Below, one piece after another: positions 27,166 through 36,449 of a DNA stretch of 64,000 nucleotides. Origin of the DNA: Cytophagaceae bacterium. Lineage in GTDB: Bacteria > Bacteroidota > Bacteroidia > Cytophagales > Flexibacteraceae. Position 1 is the first letter of the stretch, and each line of letters starts with the position of its first letter. The DNA lies in the NCBI GenBank assembly GCA_947458545.1, contig CANGYH010000004.1, positions 161,395 through 225,394 on the forward strand, in the 5' to 3' direction. A program made the translations under genes and the position numbers. Under the pieces are notes generated by a model. That model ran no database searches. It saw nothing but the letters and a program-made list of their open reading frames with translations, and had not been told where the DNA came from.

Positions 27166-27212
27166 GACTTTGCGTTGTTGAAGGTTGAGAAATAAAGCTT
27201 GAGAAAATATGG

Positions 27213-29531
27213 TTAAAGCAGAGTTGGGAGTTGGGCAAGCTCTACCAATGCCGGGTTGGTGCCCGTGCGTAGGCTAGACTGTGGGCCAAAAAGCAAGAGC
27301 CGGCTTTTAGCCCTAGTTAGCGCAACGTTTAGGCGGTTGGGCACATGGAAGAAGCTATCCTCAGAGTACTTGGTGAAACAGAGCAGAACGATGTCAGCCT
27401 CTTTGCCCTGCACACTGTCCACCGTATGGACGACTTCTTCACGGTCTATCCCGGCTTTTTTGAGTAGGTCGGCTATCAGGCGCCGCTGCCTTTGGTAAAA
27501 GCAGATGATGAAGACCGAAGGCTTTGCCTCGCCTTGCTGGGTAGCCAGCACTCGTTTGTAGGTTGCAACGGCTTTCTCTGCCTCCTCTTTGTTATCTCTG
27601 CCTGTATCTCGATGGGGATACGCTATCCATGTAGCCGGTGCGGTGTCTACGTCGCCCAAAAGACCCAGATAAGGCTTTATCCGGTTGCTCTGTGCCCGGG
27701 CTGTGAGCATATTCTTGCCAAGGTAGAAGTGTGCCCGGGGGATTGCCGCCAGCTCATCTACCATACGGTGTTGGTAGGTCAGGCTCTCAAAGCGGGGCTC
27801 CCAGCTTGAGGCTACAAGCCGCGTATCTGGGTTTTGGTACACACCTCGGTTTAGCCCAAAGTCTTGGCCTGTTTGAAGCATCGGAGCCAACCCTTCCTGA
27901 AAAAGCTCTAAGACAGAAGGGAGCAGTACCCTGGCCTTGTCTATTAGCTCTGCCTTTCTACCCTCTGCCGGCGTAGATGCTGCCGCTTCGTAAAATTTGC
28001 GCATATGCTTTTGGCACCTGTCTGCGTCTTTGCGGAAGGCCCAGGCGTTGCACAGGCTGTCGGCCAGCTCAAGCGCCGTTGCTTCTGGAATCCCAAGCTG
28101 GTCTCGGTAGGCAATAGCCAGCTCGTTGGCGTCGGCATAGGGCGCTAGCTGCGTGTTGTCGCCCACCATCACCCACCGCTTTGCAAAGCGGGCCGGTACC
28201 AAAAAACCCTGCAAAGACACTTTTGAGGCCTCGTCTACAATCAGGTAATCAAAGGGAGCCGTGTCATGCTGAGCGTATTTTAGGCCGGGGTGCTGTAAAA
28301 GCCCCACCAGCGTGCCTGCAACCAGATCGGCATTGTTGAGCAAAAAATGCTGTAACTCTACGGACTTTGGATCCGCCACCAAACCTTCAAGAACCTTTTG
28401 GCCGGTGGTTGGAGCTTGCAACGTCTGCAAGTGGGCTTGTGTTTTGGCCGCAAATTGCTTGTATAGGTTCTCCGCATACAGCTCTTCCCGAACTTGGCTG
28501 TGGGTTATGGCATTAGGGTTAGATGCTATGCGCACGGCTAACAGGCCTTTCACCTTTTGAGCCAGCAGGCGCTCAAGCACGTTGTCTATGGCTACGTGGG
28601 TGGCAGAGGTTAGCAACACTCGCTTGCCTCGGGCAATCAGTTGCAGCACAAGCTCTAGAATCACGGTCGTCTTGCCCGAGCCAGGAGGGCCCTCCAATAA
28701 GGCCATGTCGGGCGTGGCCAGGGCTTTGCGCACCCAGGCACGTTGCTCAGTTGCGCCGGCACGGGTCCCATCTGTCAACACCTGCCAGTTGGGTTCAGCT
28801 TGCGGCTCGGGCTGGCTTTCTGCTGCTTTGGCTTTGTCTTGCGCAGGGCCTAAAAAACGGGTGAGCGGCTTTAGCGATGGAGGCAAGTTATTGTGTCTGC
28901 CCCAAGCCTTTACGGCCGTTATCTGTTGTTTTAGCTCATTCAGGTTCAGCAGCACATACAGGTTGGCCTTAAGGTTGTCTCTGTTTGTGGGTTCAAACCA
29001 GTAAAAGCGCTCGTCTTCTTTGGCGGTCGGTGTTAAAGTAAAAAATCCTTGGTCATTTAGGCTTATGCCTTTAAGGTCTTGAGCATCGTTGCCTATGGCC
29101 TCAGACTGCGCTTCGATGGCCCGCTCAAGTGTTTTCAGCAAGAAGTCTTTATCCACCTTGCTACCTGTTTTGGGGTCTAGGTTTAGCGATACGTACCGCT
29201 CACGGGCTTTTTTCTTAACCGCCAGGTCTGCTAGGTTGACGTGCACCGGGCCTTTGTCCAGGTAGATGGTGGCTTTGGCTTTGGGATCATTTAACAGGTC
29301 TGCCGGCAACCAAACTAAGCCTTGGCGGCTTTCGTAAAAGGCGGGTTGTGCAGCCGACTGGTGGCCTGGCCTTACCTCTACCTTCACCACACGATTTTGC
29401 ACATGTCTGGGTAGAGAGCAGGCCTGATAAGCCACAGGGTTAAGCGGGTAGCGCAAAGCAAGCGCCTGTAGAGCTTTGAGCTGAGCCTCTAAGAACGCCT
29501 TATGCGTTTTAAGGAACGTAGGGTAGCACAT
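27213..29531 (-). CDS. Superfamily 1 helicase of the Upf1/DNA2 type (772 aa)
   Basis: A C-terminal SF1 motor is clear: Walker A LLEGPPGSGKTT near residue 283, motif Ia LLTSATHVAIDNV, Walker B LIVDEASKV near 430, motif III VGDNTQLAP, motif V HTVDSVQGKEADIVLL near 720 and motif VI RLNVALTRAKSRLLLFG near 745. The first 240 residues are not a known domain to me; they are beta-rich with YVLLNLNELKQQ and a linker rich in Glu, Pro and Ala. Upf1-like helicases act on DNA or RNA and are frequent in defence loci. No nuclease motif is visible in the chain. The gene is divergent from the AAA gene across a 126-base spacer and precedes the unknown gene. Confidence 0.82.
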   Translation of the reverse strand: MCYPTFLKTHKAFLEAQLKALQALALRYPLNPVAYQACSLPRHVQNRVVKVEVRPGHQSAAQPAFYESRQGLVWLPADLLNDPKAKATIYLDKGPVHVNLADLAVKKKARERYVSLNLDPKTGSKVDKDFLLKTLERAIEAQSEAIGNDAQDLKGISLNDQGFFTLTPTAKEDERFYWFEPTNRDNLKANLYVLLNLNELKQQITAVKAWGRHNNLPPSLKPLTRFLGPAQDKAKAAESQPEPQAEPNWQVLTDGTRAGATEQRAWVRKALATPDMALLEGPPGSGKTTVILELVLQLIARGKRVLLTSATHVAIDNVLERLLAQKVKGLLAVRIASNPNAITHSQVREELYAENLYKQFAAKTQAHLQTLQAPTTGQKVLEGLVADPKSVELQHFLLNNADLVAGTLVGLLQHPGLKYAQHDTAPFDYLIVDEASKVSLQGFLVPARFAKRWVMVGDNTQLAPYADANELAIAYRDQLGIPEATALELADSLCNAWAFRKDADRCQKHMRKFYEAAASTPAEGRKAELIDKARVLLPSVLELFQEGLAPMLQTGQDFGLNRGVYQNPDTRLVASSWEPRFESLTYQHRMVDELAAIPRAHFYLGKNMLTARAQSNRIKPYLGLLGDVDTAPATWIAYPHRDTGRDNKEEAEKAVATYKRVLATQQGEAKPSVFIICFYQRQRRLIADLLKKAGIDREEVVHTVDSVQGKEADIVLLCFTKYSEDSFFHVPNRLNVALTRAKSRLLLFGPQSSLRTGTNPALVELAQLPTLL

Positions 29532-29657
29532 GGGTGCAGCTGTTGGTATAAGAGTTTGGTTGAAAGGGCCCGCAAGGGCTTGTCAGAGTTGACGCTGCAA
29601 GTCTATTTGCGTTTAAACGTGGTATAGATGTTTATTTGTAATTAAGACACTTATAGC

Positions 29658-30551
29658 ATGCTGATGGACAAGAATGACGCAAAGTCTAAAGAAGAGCGCC
29701 TAAAGGCTGCCCTAATGAGCGAAAAAACCGTCAGTATTTTACTTGTAGGGCCCAGCGGCTCGGGCAAAACCCATACGGCAGAGGCTGTGCTAGAGCAGTT
29801 GGGCTTCAAACGCCGCTACATCTCTGCCCAGTTTGCCCCTCAAACCCCTGACGGTTGGTTTGCCCTCATGGGAGACATGATGCGAGCCCAAAACCGGGTG
29901 CTGGTCATAGACCATATTGAGGATATGCCTATGCTGGCCCAGGCCGCCATGTTTACGGCTTTTTCAAACACCCACGACGAGTTGTCCACCTTTCCTGACT
30001 CTAGCTACAGCGTTAAGGTGATCTTCACCAGTGTAAAATCTATTGCCGAACTGCGCTCGAGTGCAGATGTGCTGATGCCTCATGTGTACGACCGAATAAG
30101 CCACATCATTGTCCGATTTAAGGGTTTGGCTGAGGCCCAAAACCTTTGGGACAGCTTCAAGTCTGTTTGGAAAGCGCAGAAGCTCCAAGAGTCTGGGCAA
30201 CTACCTGATGCCACCCTCCGCGCCTGGATACACAACAACGTAGAGAAAATGAATGGCAACTTCAGAGACCTTGAGAAGATTGCCATCCGCTGGCACCATT
30301 ACCGAGCCTTAGGCTATGAAGAGGGGCGAATTCTAGGACATATTCGCAAAGAATACGAAGAGGTAGGATTCGGCGCAGAGCCCGAGGAGACAGGAGCCGT
30401 GTTTCACATCCCCTCGGACAAACCATGGGTAGAAATTGAGGCTGAGTTCAGGCGCTATGTAAAAGAATGGGCTGTTAAAGAAACAGGCTCTGTAAAGCAG
30501 GCAGCTGCCAAGCTAAAGGTGAGCGCGCGCACCCTCGACCGCTGGACCTAG
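29658..30551 (+). CDS. AAA+ ATPase derived from sigma54 activators, with C-terminal Fis-type HTH (297 aa)
   Basis: The order of elements is that of the NtrC-type AAA+ domain: Walker A GPSGSGKT (31-38), Walker B VLVIDHIEDMP (D85, but His86 where the family has Glu), sensor-like VKVIFTSVKSIAEL, an Arg-finger region YDRISHIIVRF and the helical NGNFRDLEKIAIRWHHYRA matching the GNVRELEN motif. The sigma54-binding GAFTGA loop is absent; only about 45 residues separate the Walker motifs. Residues 262-296 (ETGSVKQAAAKLKVSARTL) form a Fis-like helix-turn-helix. So it is probably a DNA-bound ATPase no longer serving sigma54. tilS follows after 31 bases on the same strand. A role with the divergent helicase operon is inferred from adjacency. 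Confidence 0.72.
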   Translation: MLMDKNDAKSKEERLKAALMSEKTVSILLVGPSGSGKTHTAEAVLEQLGFKRRYISAQFAPQTPDGWFALMGDMMRAQNRVLVIDHIEDMPMLAQAAMFTAFSNTHDELSTFPDSSYSVKVIFTSVKSIAELRSSADVLMPHVYDRISHIIVRFKGLAEAQNLWDSFKSVWKAQKLQESGQLPDATLRAWIHNNVEKMNGNFRDLEKIAIRWHHYRALGYEEGRILGHIRKEYEEVGFGAEPEETGAVFHIPSDKPWVEIEAEFRRYVKEWAVKETGSVKQAAAKLKVSARTLDRWT

Positions 30552-30582
30552 GTTACCCATTAGCCAACCCTATCTTGCGATT

Positions 30583-31878
30583 ATGGCTAATGTCCAGCCC
30601 GATGATTCCACCTCTGCGCTTGCCCAATTTTTACACCACCACCCCCCCCAGGCTACCTGGCTGGTGGCCTGCTCGGGCGGGCAAGACTCTGTGGTGCTGG
30701 CCGAGCTCTGCGCCCGCCAGCCGGGTATGCGCTTTGCGCTGGCGCATGTGAACTACCACCTCCGCGGGGCAGAGGCCGATGGGGATGCCTCCTTTGTGGC
30801 TGCGCTGGCAGCGCGGCTGGGGGTGCCCTGCCATACCAAGTCTGCCCCCATAGAGCGCAAGGCCGGGGTGCAGGCTACGGCCCGGCGGCTGCGGTATGCG
30901 TTCTTTGATGCCGTCTGCCGGCAACATGGGTACTACGGTACGCTGGTGGCACAGCATCTGCAAGACCAGGCCGAAACCGTGCTGCTGCGCCTGCTGCGGG
31001 GCACGGGGCTCAAAGGGCTGCGGGCCATGTCGGGCTGGGATGCCGAGCGGCGCATAGGGCGGCCGCTGCTGGCCGTGCCCAAGGCAGAGATTACCGCCTA
31101 TGCCCAGCAACACCAACTGGCCTGGCGCGAGGATGCCAGCAACCAGGCCGATGCCTACCTGCGCAACCGTCTGCGCCACCACCTGCTGCCCGTGCTAGAC
31201 CGCCTGCAACCCCTCTGGCAACAAAATCTGCTGGCCACAGCCCGGCAGGCCTCCCAGGCCTGGGAGGCACTGGCACCGGCCCAGACGTCGGCAGAGGCCT
31301 GGGCCGCCCAATTAACGCTAGACGCTGCGGCTAACTCCTTCGCCCAGGCCGAGGCGCTGGTGGCGGCCTACCCGGGGCTGCATTTTGAACATGCGCTGCG
31401 CCTGGTGGAGCCGGGCACCCCCAAGCTGGAGACGGCCGCAGGCGTGTTTGAGCGGCGGGGCGATGCGGTGTATTTCGCGCCTGCGGCCGGTGGTAAACCT
31501 CTGGGCAGCCGCAAGGCACCGCCGCCCCTGCCAGAGGCCATTAGCCTGCTGCCGGGCAGCATGGCTCCGGCCACCGTGGCCGAGCTGCGCGCGCAAGCCC
31601 GGCAAGGCACCTTTTACCTGGCTGCCGAGGCCTGCCCGCCACCGTACATATTGCGCGCGCCCCAGCCGGGAGACCGCATGCAACCCCTGGGCCTGGCGGG
31701 CACCAAATTGCTGACGGACATGCGCCAGGAGGCAGGCCTGCCCCCTGCTGCCCTGCGAGACGTGCGGGTGCTGGTGCGGGCAGACGGTGTGGTGCTTTGG
31801 TGCAGCCTGGGGGTGGTGGCAGAGGGAGCGCGGGTAGCCCCAGGGGCACCGGCGCTGTGCATCCGGGTAGGACAATAA
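30583..31878 (+). CDS. tilS: tRNA(Ile)-lysidine synthase
   Basis: Modifies C34 of the tRNA-Ile CAU anticodon to lysidine so that it reads AUA and is charged with Ile. An N-type ATP pyrophosphatase P-loop, SGGQDS (near 30), is followed by AHVNYHLRG and VAQHLQDQAETVLLRLLRGTG, the usual TilS core signatures, and DASN at about 184. The C-terminal substrate-binding domain (about 345-431) is present with RAPQPGDRMQPLG and KLLTDMRQEAGLP. Length 431 fits the family. It may be co-transcribed with the AAA gene just upstream. Confidence 0.93.
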   Translation: MANVQPDDSTSALAQFLHHHPPQATWLVACSGGQDSVVLAELCARQPGMRFALAHVNYHLRGAEADGDASFVAALAARLGVPCHTKSAPIERKAGVQATARRLRYAFFDAVCRQHGYYGTLVAQHLQDQAETVLLRLLRGTGLKGLRAMSGWDAERRIGRPLLAVPKAEITAYAQQHQLAWREDASNQADAYLRNRLRHHLLPVLDRLQPLWQQNLLATARQASQAWEALAPAQTSAEAWAAQLTLDAAANSFAQAEALVAAYPGLHFEHALRLVEPGTPKLETAAGVFERRGDAVYFAPAAGGKPLGSRKAPPPLPEAISLLPGSMAPATVAELRAQARQGTFYLAAEACPPPYILRAPQPGDRMQPLGLAGTKLLTDMRQEAGLPPAALRDVRVLVRADGVVLWCSLGVVAEGARVAPGAPALCIRVGQ

Positions 31879-31901
31879 GGCTACAACCTTGGCCCCGCTG
31901 T

Positions 31902-31909
31902 TATCTTTG
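31902..31909 (+). promoter_or_regulatory. -7 element (TATCTTTG) for gap
   Basis: An exact TAnnTTTG lies 61 bases upstream of the gap ATG. A TTG at 31889 is too close to be a standard -33. Confidence 0.45.
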
Positions 31910-31970
31910 GCCTGCCCTGCGGGCGCATGCCTGCGTCCACGCGTAAAACCCGGGGCCAAAACTCGCAACT

Positions 31971-32969
31971 ATGTCGCACATTCGCGTAGCCATCAACGGA
32001 TTCGGCCGCATCGGCCGCCTCACCTTCCGGGCTCTGCTCCAAAAAGAGGGGGTAGAGGTTGTCTCCATCAACGACCTGACCAGCACCGCCACGCTGGCCC
32101 ACCTGCTGAAGTACGACTCTGTACACGGCAGATTTCCGGGTACGGTATCGGTAGATGGCAATGCGCTCGTGGTTAATGGCCAGCGCATCGTCGTAACGGC
32201 CGAGAAAGACCCTGCCGCCCTGCCCCACAAGGCCAATCAGGTAGATGTGGTGCTGGAGTCAACCGGTCGGTTTGTAGACGAAGAAGGTGCCGGCAAACAC
32301 CTGCAGGCCGGTGCCCGCAAGGTCATCATCTCTGCCCCTGCCAAAGGCAACGTGCCTACGGTAGTGCTGGGCGTTAACCAAGACACGCTCACCGGTACCG
32401 AGACGATCGTCTCTAACGCCAGCTGCACCACCAACTGCCTGGCCCCCATGGCCAAGGTGCTCGACGACGCCTTCGGTATCGATCGCGGCTACATCACCAC
32501 CATCCACGCCTACACGCAAGACCAGTCTCTGCAAGACGCGCCTCACAGCGACTTGCGCCGTGCCCGCGCTGCCGCGCTGAGCATCATCCCCACCAGCACG
32601 GGTGCTGCCAAGGCCGTCGGCCTGGTGCTGCCTCACCTGAAGGGCAAGCTAGACGGCGTTGCCATGCGCGTACCTGTGCCCGATGGCTCGCTGACGGACC
32701 TGACGGTGATCTTGAAGAAGGAGGCTACCAAAGAGCAGATCAACGCTGCCATGAAAGCCGCCGCAGAAGGTGCCATGAAGGGCGTGCTGGAGTACACCGA
32801 AGACCCCATCGTATCGGTGGACATCATCGGTAACCCGCACAGCTGCATCTTCGACGCCGAGCAGACGGCCGTCAACGGCAACCTGGCCAAAGTCGTTGGC
32901 TGGTACGACAACGAGGCCGGCTACTCTAACCGGGCGGCCGATCTGATCGCCCACATGGCGCGGATGTAG
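31971..32969 (+). CDS. gap: Glyceraldehyde-3-phosphate dehydrogenase, type I
   Basis: Oxidises glyceraldehyde 3-phosphate to 1,3-bisphosphoglycerate with NAD in glycolysis. The N-terminal Rossmann motif [13 protein letters not shown] and the active-site [12 protein letters not shown] (nucleophilic Cys near 152) are intact, followed by the conserved His region [15 protein letters not shown] and the phosphate-binding [31 protein letters not shown] is near the C-terminus. 332 residues is standard. A strong terminator follows. pfkA lies 20 kb away, so glycolytic genes are dispersed. Confidence 0.97.
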   Translation: MSHIRVAINGFGRIGRLTFRALLQKEGVEVVSINDLTSTATLAHLLKYDSVHGRFPGTVSVDGNALVVNGQRIVVTAEKDPAALPHKANQVDVVLESTGRFVDEEGAGKHLQAGARKVIISAPAKGNVPTVVLGVNQDTLTGTETIVSNASCTTNCLAPMAKVLDDAFGIDRGYITTIHAYTQDQSLQDAPHSDLRRARAAALSIIPTSTGAAKAVGLVLPHLKGKLDGVAMRVPVPDGSLTDLTVILKKEATKEQINAAMKAAAEGAMKGVLEYTEDPIVSVDIIGNPHSCIFDAEQTAVNGNLAKVVGWYDNEAGYSNRAADLIAHMARM

Positions 32970-32995
32970 GCTGCCAGATTAACTCTATGTTCAAG

Positions 32996-33036
32996 GCCCG
33001 GCCCTTACGCGCTTTCGTGTAAGGGCCGGGCTGTTT
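32996..33036 (+). terminator. Hairpin terminator after gap
   Basis: GCCCGGCCCTTAC (32996-33008) pairs with GTAAGGGCCGGGC (33019-33031) round a 10-base loop and is followed by TGTTTT. The stem core AAGGCCCGGC resembles the hairpins at 43465 and 44057. Confidence 0.85.
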
Positions 33037-33194
33037 TCGTGCCGGTCACCGATATTGATGTAGCTACATTTACAGTCGCGACGGCGTTTAGCATACCTGC
33101 CCATGGGGTTTGCCAAACGACAAGGCTGCCCGTAGCCCTGTCAAGGGTGGGGCAACACCCATACCCATCCTCCGTATAGACAACGAAATACACC

Positions 33195-33896
33195 ATGCAA
33201 ATAGACGGTAAGCGCATTCTGCTCACAGGGGGCAGCTCTGGCATAGGGCTAGAGACAGCACGCGCCCTGATAGCCAAAGGTGCGCGCCTTTGCATCACCG
33301 GCCGCAGGCCCGATGCGCTCGAGGCCGCCGCCGCAGAGTTGGGCTGCGCCTATGCCGTGGCCGACGTCGGCACGCCAGAGGGGGTAGCTGCTACGGTAGC
33401 CGCCGCGCAAAACGCCCTGGGCGGCATAGACGTGCTGATCAACAATGCGGGCATTGGCGAGTTTGAGCGGGTAGAAGACGTTACGTGGGAGATGTTGGAG
33501 CAGGTCTTTGCCGTAAACGTATTTGGGCCTGCCATGCTGGCGGCGGCCGTAGTGCCGGGTATGAAAGCCCAAGGCCAGGGCACCATCGTCAACATTGCCA
33601 GCACCAGCAGCCAGCGCGGTTTTGCCTTGGGCTCGGTGTACGGCTCAAGCAAGTTTGCCTTGCGCGGGATGACACAGTGCTGGCAAGAGGAGCTGCGCCG
33701 CTACAACATCCGCGTTTGCCAGATCAACCCCTCTGAGGTTACGACGGCTTTCCACCAGCCCGGGCGACGCCAACGCCCGGCCGAGGCCCACAAGCTGCGT
33801 CCGCAAGAGATTGCCCACACCCTTGTAGCCGTGCTGGAGATAGACGACCGCGCCTTTGTGCCAGAGGTCTCTGTCTGGGCCACCAATCCATTCTAA
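33195..33896 (+). CDS. Short-chain dehydrogenase/reductase (233 aa)
   Basis: A classical SDR oxidoreductase using NAD(P). The nucleotide-binding TGGSSGIG (near 11) has a GRR at the second strand (ITGRRPDAL), favouring NADP by general SDR rules. NNAG at about 86, the catalytic Ser in NIASTSSQRG (near 138) and the Y-x-x-x-K motif YGSSK (near 151) are intact. The region after NPSEV is compact and the chain is short. The substrate cannot be predicted; FabG-like, 3-ketosteroid-like and other SDRs share these motifs. No biosynthetic partner genes are adjacent. Confidence 0.85.
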   Translation: MQIDGKRILLTGGSSGIGLETARALIAKGARLCITGRRPDALEAAAAELGCAYAVADVGTPEGVAATVAAAQNALGGIDVLINNAGIGEFERVEDVTWEMLEQVFAVNVFGPAMLAAAVVPGMKAQGQGTIVNIASTSSQRGFALGSVYGSSKFALRGMTQCWQEELRRYNIRVCQINPSEVTTAFHQPGRRQRPAEAHKLRPQEIAHTLVAVLEIDDRAFVPEVSVWATNPF

Positions 33897-33906
33897 GGCA
33901 GGCGGG

Positions 33907-33914
33907 TAACTTTG
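33907..33914 (+). promoter_or_regulatory. -7 element (TAACTTTG) immediately ahead of the lipoprotein gene
   Basis: TAACTTTG ends 5 bases before the ATG at 33920, giving an expected leaderless or very short-leader transcript. Confidence 0.5.
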
Positions 33915-33919
33915 CCCCC

Positions 33920-34651
33920 ATGCTATCATACGGTTGGATAGGTGCCAGAGCGTTATTAGCCGTGTTAGGCTGTGCGTTGCTGGCCAGCTGCTCTACCACC
34001 AAAATACTACAAAATCAGCTAGACGCTGCTCGGTTGGCAGAGGCCCCTGCCTGCACCACAGACTATCGGCAGACGGTACGCGTCTCTGTGGTAGATAGCA
34101 TCGGTATGGGCATCTTTCCACAACCACTGGCCTACAAGGCCAAGCGTAAGGTGCTGCCACTGCTCATATACTTCAACACAGAGAAGCAAGACCTTCTATA
34201 CCTGGGCCGCACCAACCTAACCCCCAACCTGGCGGGCAACCTGGCCTGCCACGTGCAAGCAGCACTAGAGGCTAGCAACCTGCACAACCAGCTTGGCCCT
34301 GGCGAGCTCACCGTTATCCTAGACTCCGTCTCGGCCCGCCTGCCTTATTACGAAGAAGCCCACCATGTCTTTGTCGTGTACACCACGGTATCTTGGGCAG
34401 AGGTACAAATCGGGCCAGCACGGGTGCGATGCCGGGCTCGCTATATCTTTAAACCAGATGGCCCCTGCCCAACACTCATAGGGAGCGTCCGTCACGAGGA
34501 CCTACTCCCCGCACAAGAGGGCACCATCTGGGACGGCCCCCGCTCTTTGGCCAAAGGCTATTTGCCCCAGGTATTGCTCACGCTAGACAATAGCTTTTAC
34601 ACCATGGCGCAGAGCATGGCCTCTTTGCTCAGTAAGCAAGCGCCCAAGTAA
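33920..34651 (+). CDS. Lipoprotein of unknown function (243 aa)
   Basis: The N-terminus has a signal with lipobox (LGCALLASCSTTK, Cys at about 24), so it should be lipidated and probably reaches the outer membrane. The mature protein is beta-rich: VRVSVVDSIGMGIF, LPLLIYFNTEKQDLLYLGRTN, ELTVILDSVSARLPYYE and VVYTTVSWAEVQIGPARVRCRARY. Three Cys occur after the lipid Cys. I do not recognise the family. A -7 element sits directly upstream and the NamZ-like gene begins 40 bases downstream, so both may be one transcript. Confidence 0.65.
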   Translation: MLSYGWIGARALLAVLGCALLASCSTTKILQNQLDAARLAEAPACTTDYRQTVRVSVVDSIGMGIFPQPLAYKAKRKVLPLLIYFNTEKQDLLYLGRTNLTPNLAGNLACHVQAALEASNLHNQLGPGELTVILDSVSARLPYYEEAHHVFVVYTTVSWAEVQIGPARVRCRARYIFKPDGPCPTLIGSVRHEDLLPAQEGTIWDGPRSLAKGYLPQVLLTLDNSFYTMAQSMASLLSKQAPK

Positions 34652-34690
34652 GGCATCTCTAGGTTGTATCAGGTGCACGCCAACTCTCTC

Positions 34691-35845
34691 ATGCGCCAGT
34701 GCCTCGGCTTTTTGGTTTCTGCAGTATGCCTGCTGCTTGCCTGCGCTCCGGCTCAAGCCCAACGGCCTTCGCCCGCGGCAGACTCTGTCCATCTCTGGAG
34801 GCCCTGGGTGCAGGGCAAGCGCCTGGCTCTGGTGGTAAACCAGACCAGCCGCGTGGGCAACCGCCATGTGGCCGACACCCTGCTGGCCCTAGGCGAGCGC
34901 GTGGTGCGTGTGTTTGCGCCTGAGCATGGCTTTCGCGGCGAGGCCGACGCCGGTGCCACCGTCAAAAGCGGGCGAGACTCAGCCACCGGGCTAGAGGTAG
35001 TATCTCTCTACGGCAAGCGCAAGAAACCCACCCGCGAGGACCTGGCCGGCGTAGAGCTGGTCGTCTTCGATATACAAGACGTCGGCGCGCGCTTCTATAC
35101 TTACATCAGCACCCTGCACTATGTCCTGGAGGCCTGCGGGCAGTACGGCATCCCCGTGCTGGTGCTAGACAGGCCCAACCCCAACGGCATGTTCGTAGAT
35201 GGCCCCGTGCTAGAGCCTGCCCAGCGCTCGTTTGTGGGCATTTGGCCCCTGCCCGTACTGCACGGCTGCACCATCGGCGAGCTGGCCCGTATGGCCATAG
35301 GCGAAGGCTGGGTGCCCCATGCCGACTCTGCCACGTTGCTAGTGGTGCCCGCCCACCACTACACGCACGACAGCACCTATGCCCTGCCCATCCGACCCAG
35401 TCCCAACCTGCCCAATGCCCAGGCCATAGACCTATACGCCTCCCTGTGCCTCTTTGAGGGCACGCCGCTCAGCATGGGCCGGGGCACAGACTACCCGTTT
35501 CAGCTTGTGGGCGGAGACGATCCCCGCTACGGCAGCTTCACCTTTACCCCGGTGCTGAAGCCCGGCGCAGCCGCCACCGTTCTGGCAGGTAAACGCTGCT
35601 ACGGCCTAGACCTGCGAGACACCGTGCTGGAGTACGGCTTCGACCTGGGCCCCCTGCTGACAATGTACGCCCGCTCCCCTGGCAAAGAGAAGTTCTTCTC
35701 GCCCTTCTTCACCAAACTGGCAGGCACCCCAGAGCTAGAGCGGCAAATCCGCGCCGGGTACAGCCAGGCCCAGATACGCGCCAGTTGGCAACCCGCGCTA
35801 GAGGCCTACCAAGCCCAGCGGCGCAAGTATTTGCTCTACCCCTAG
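34691..35845 (+). CDS. DUF1343 protein, NamZ-type exo-beta-N-acetylmuramidase homologue
   Basis: Homologues (NamZ of Bacillus) release terminal N-acetylmuramic acid from peptidoglycan fragments during cell-wall recycling. The start at ATG 34691 gives a signal peptide ending ACAPAQAQ; a TTG nine codons upstream is less likely. Conserved segments of the family are visible: VVNQTSRVG (near 40), RVFAPEHGFRGEADAG, FDIQDVGARFYTYISTL, VLDRPNPNG, GTPLSMGRGTDYPFQ and YGLDLRD. 384 residues is normal. The product should be periplasmic. Its stop overlaps the stop of the convergent Uma2 gene by 4 bases. Confidence 0.9.
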   Translation: MRQCLGFLVSAVCLLLACAPAQAQRPSPAADSVHLWRPWVQGKRLALVVNQTSRVGNRHVADTLLALGERVVRVFAPEHGFRGEADAGATVKSGRDSATGLEVVSLYGKRKKPTREDLAGVELVVFDIQDVGARFYTYISTLHYVLEACGQYGIPVLVLDRPNPNGMFVDGPVLEPAQRSFVGIWPLPVLHGCTIGELARMAIGEGWVPHADSATLLVVPAHHYTHDSTYALPIRPSPNLPNAQAIDLYASLCLFEGTPLSMGRGTDYPFQLVGGDDPRYGSFTFTPVLKPGAAATVLAGKRCYGLDLRDTVLEYGFDLGPLLTMYARSPGKEKFFSPFFTKLAGTPELERQIRAGYSQAQIRASWQPALEAYQAQRRKYLLYP

Positions 35846-36408
35846 CGCTCAAAAACCTCTGCCAGCGAGACGCTCAACTGCGGCAGCAAGGCCGATGTCA
35901 CCGTGTTTGGCTCCCCTTCTTCCGGATTAGCCATGGCGTGTAGCGTGTAAGTACCCTCCATCAAGGTATTCACCTCAATCACCTGATTGGCAGGATCTAC
36001 TACCCAATATTCCTTTACGCCATACCGGGCATACAAGGCGCGTTTTTCCACATTGTCTCGGCGGTAGCTGGTGGGCGAGACAATTTCTAGAGCAAGCTCA
36101 GGCACGCCTTTGTAACTGCGTTCAACCCGACGCTTAGGGTCTCCGAGCACGACGAATATATCTGGTTGTACAACATCATTTACCCCCAGTTCCACATCCA
36201 TCGGCGCAGGAAATACCTTCCCTTCCGGATGCGCGATAAAGTACTGACGAAATAAGAGGTAAAGGTTGCCAAAAATGTCTTGGTGCAAACCTCCAGGTGC
36301 CGGACTCATACCCAATAATACACCATCCGCCAGCTCATACCGGCTCTCTGGGGGCAATTCTGCCACCATCCGCTCATACGTCCAGCCGTGGGTCTCCAGC
36401 GCTGCCAT
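35842..36408 (-). CDS. Uma2-family (DUF820) putative PD-(D/E)XK nuclease
   Basis: The start at 36408 (MAALETHGWT) is chosen over an ATG 36 bases upstream because the family usually begins close to the W-T-Y-E helix. Motifs: YELADGVLL, VVQPDIFVV with the conserved Asp, LALEIVSPTS (the E-x-V-S-P motif of the nuclease core) and YARYGVKEYWVVDP. 188 residues is typical. Uma2 proteins have a restriction-endonuclease-like fold, are numerous in cyanobacteria and some Bacteroidota, and have no well-established role. No partner gene is seen next to it. Confidence 0.88.
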   Translation of the reverse strand: MAALETHGWTYERMVAELPPESRYELADGVLLGMSPAPGGLHQDIFGNLYLLFRQYFIAHPEGKVFPAPMDVELGVNDVVQPDIFVVLGDPKRRVERSYKGVPELALEIVSPTSYRRDNVEKRALYARYGVKEYWVVDPANQVIEVNTLMEGTYTLHAMANPEEGEPNTVTSALLPQLSVSLAEVFER

Positions 36409-36449
36409 AGGTGGAAAGTTAGCACCCTGAGGCCAAAGGTGCAAGAGCC

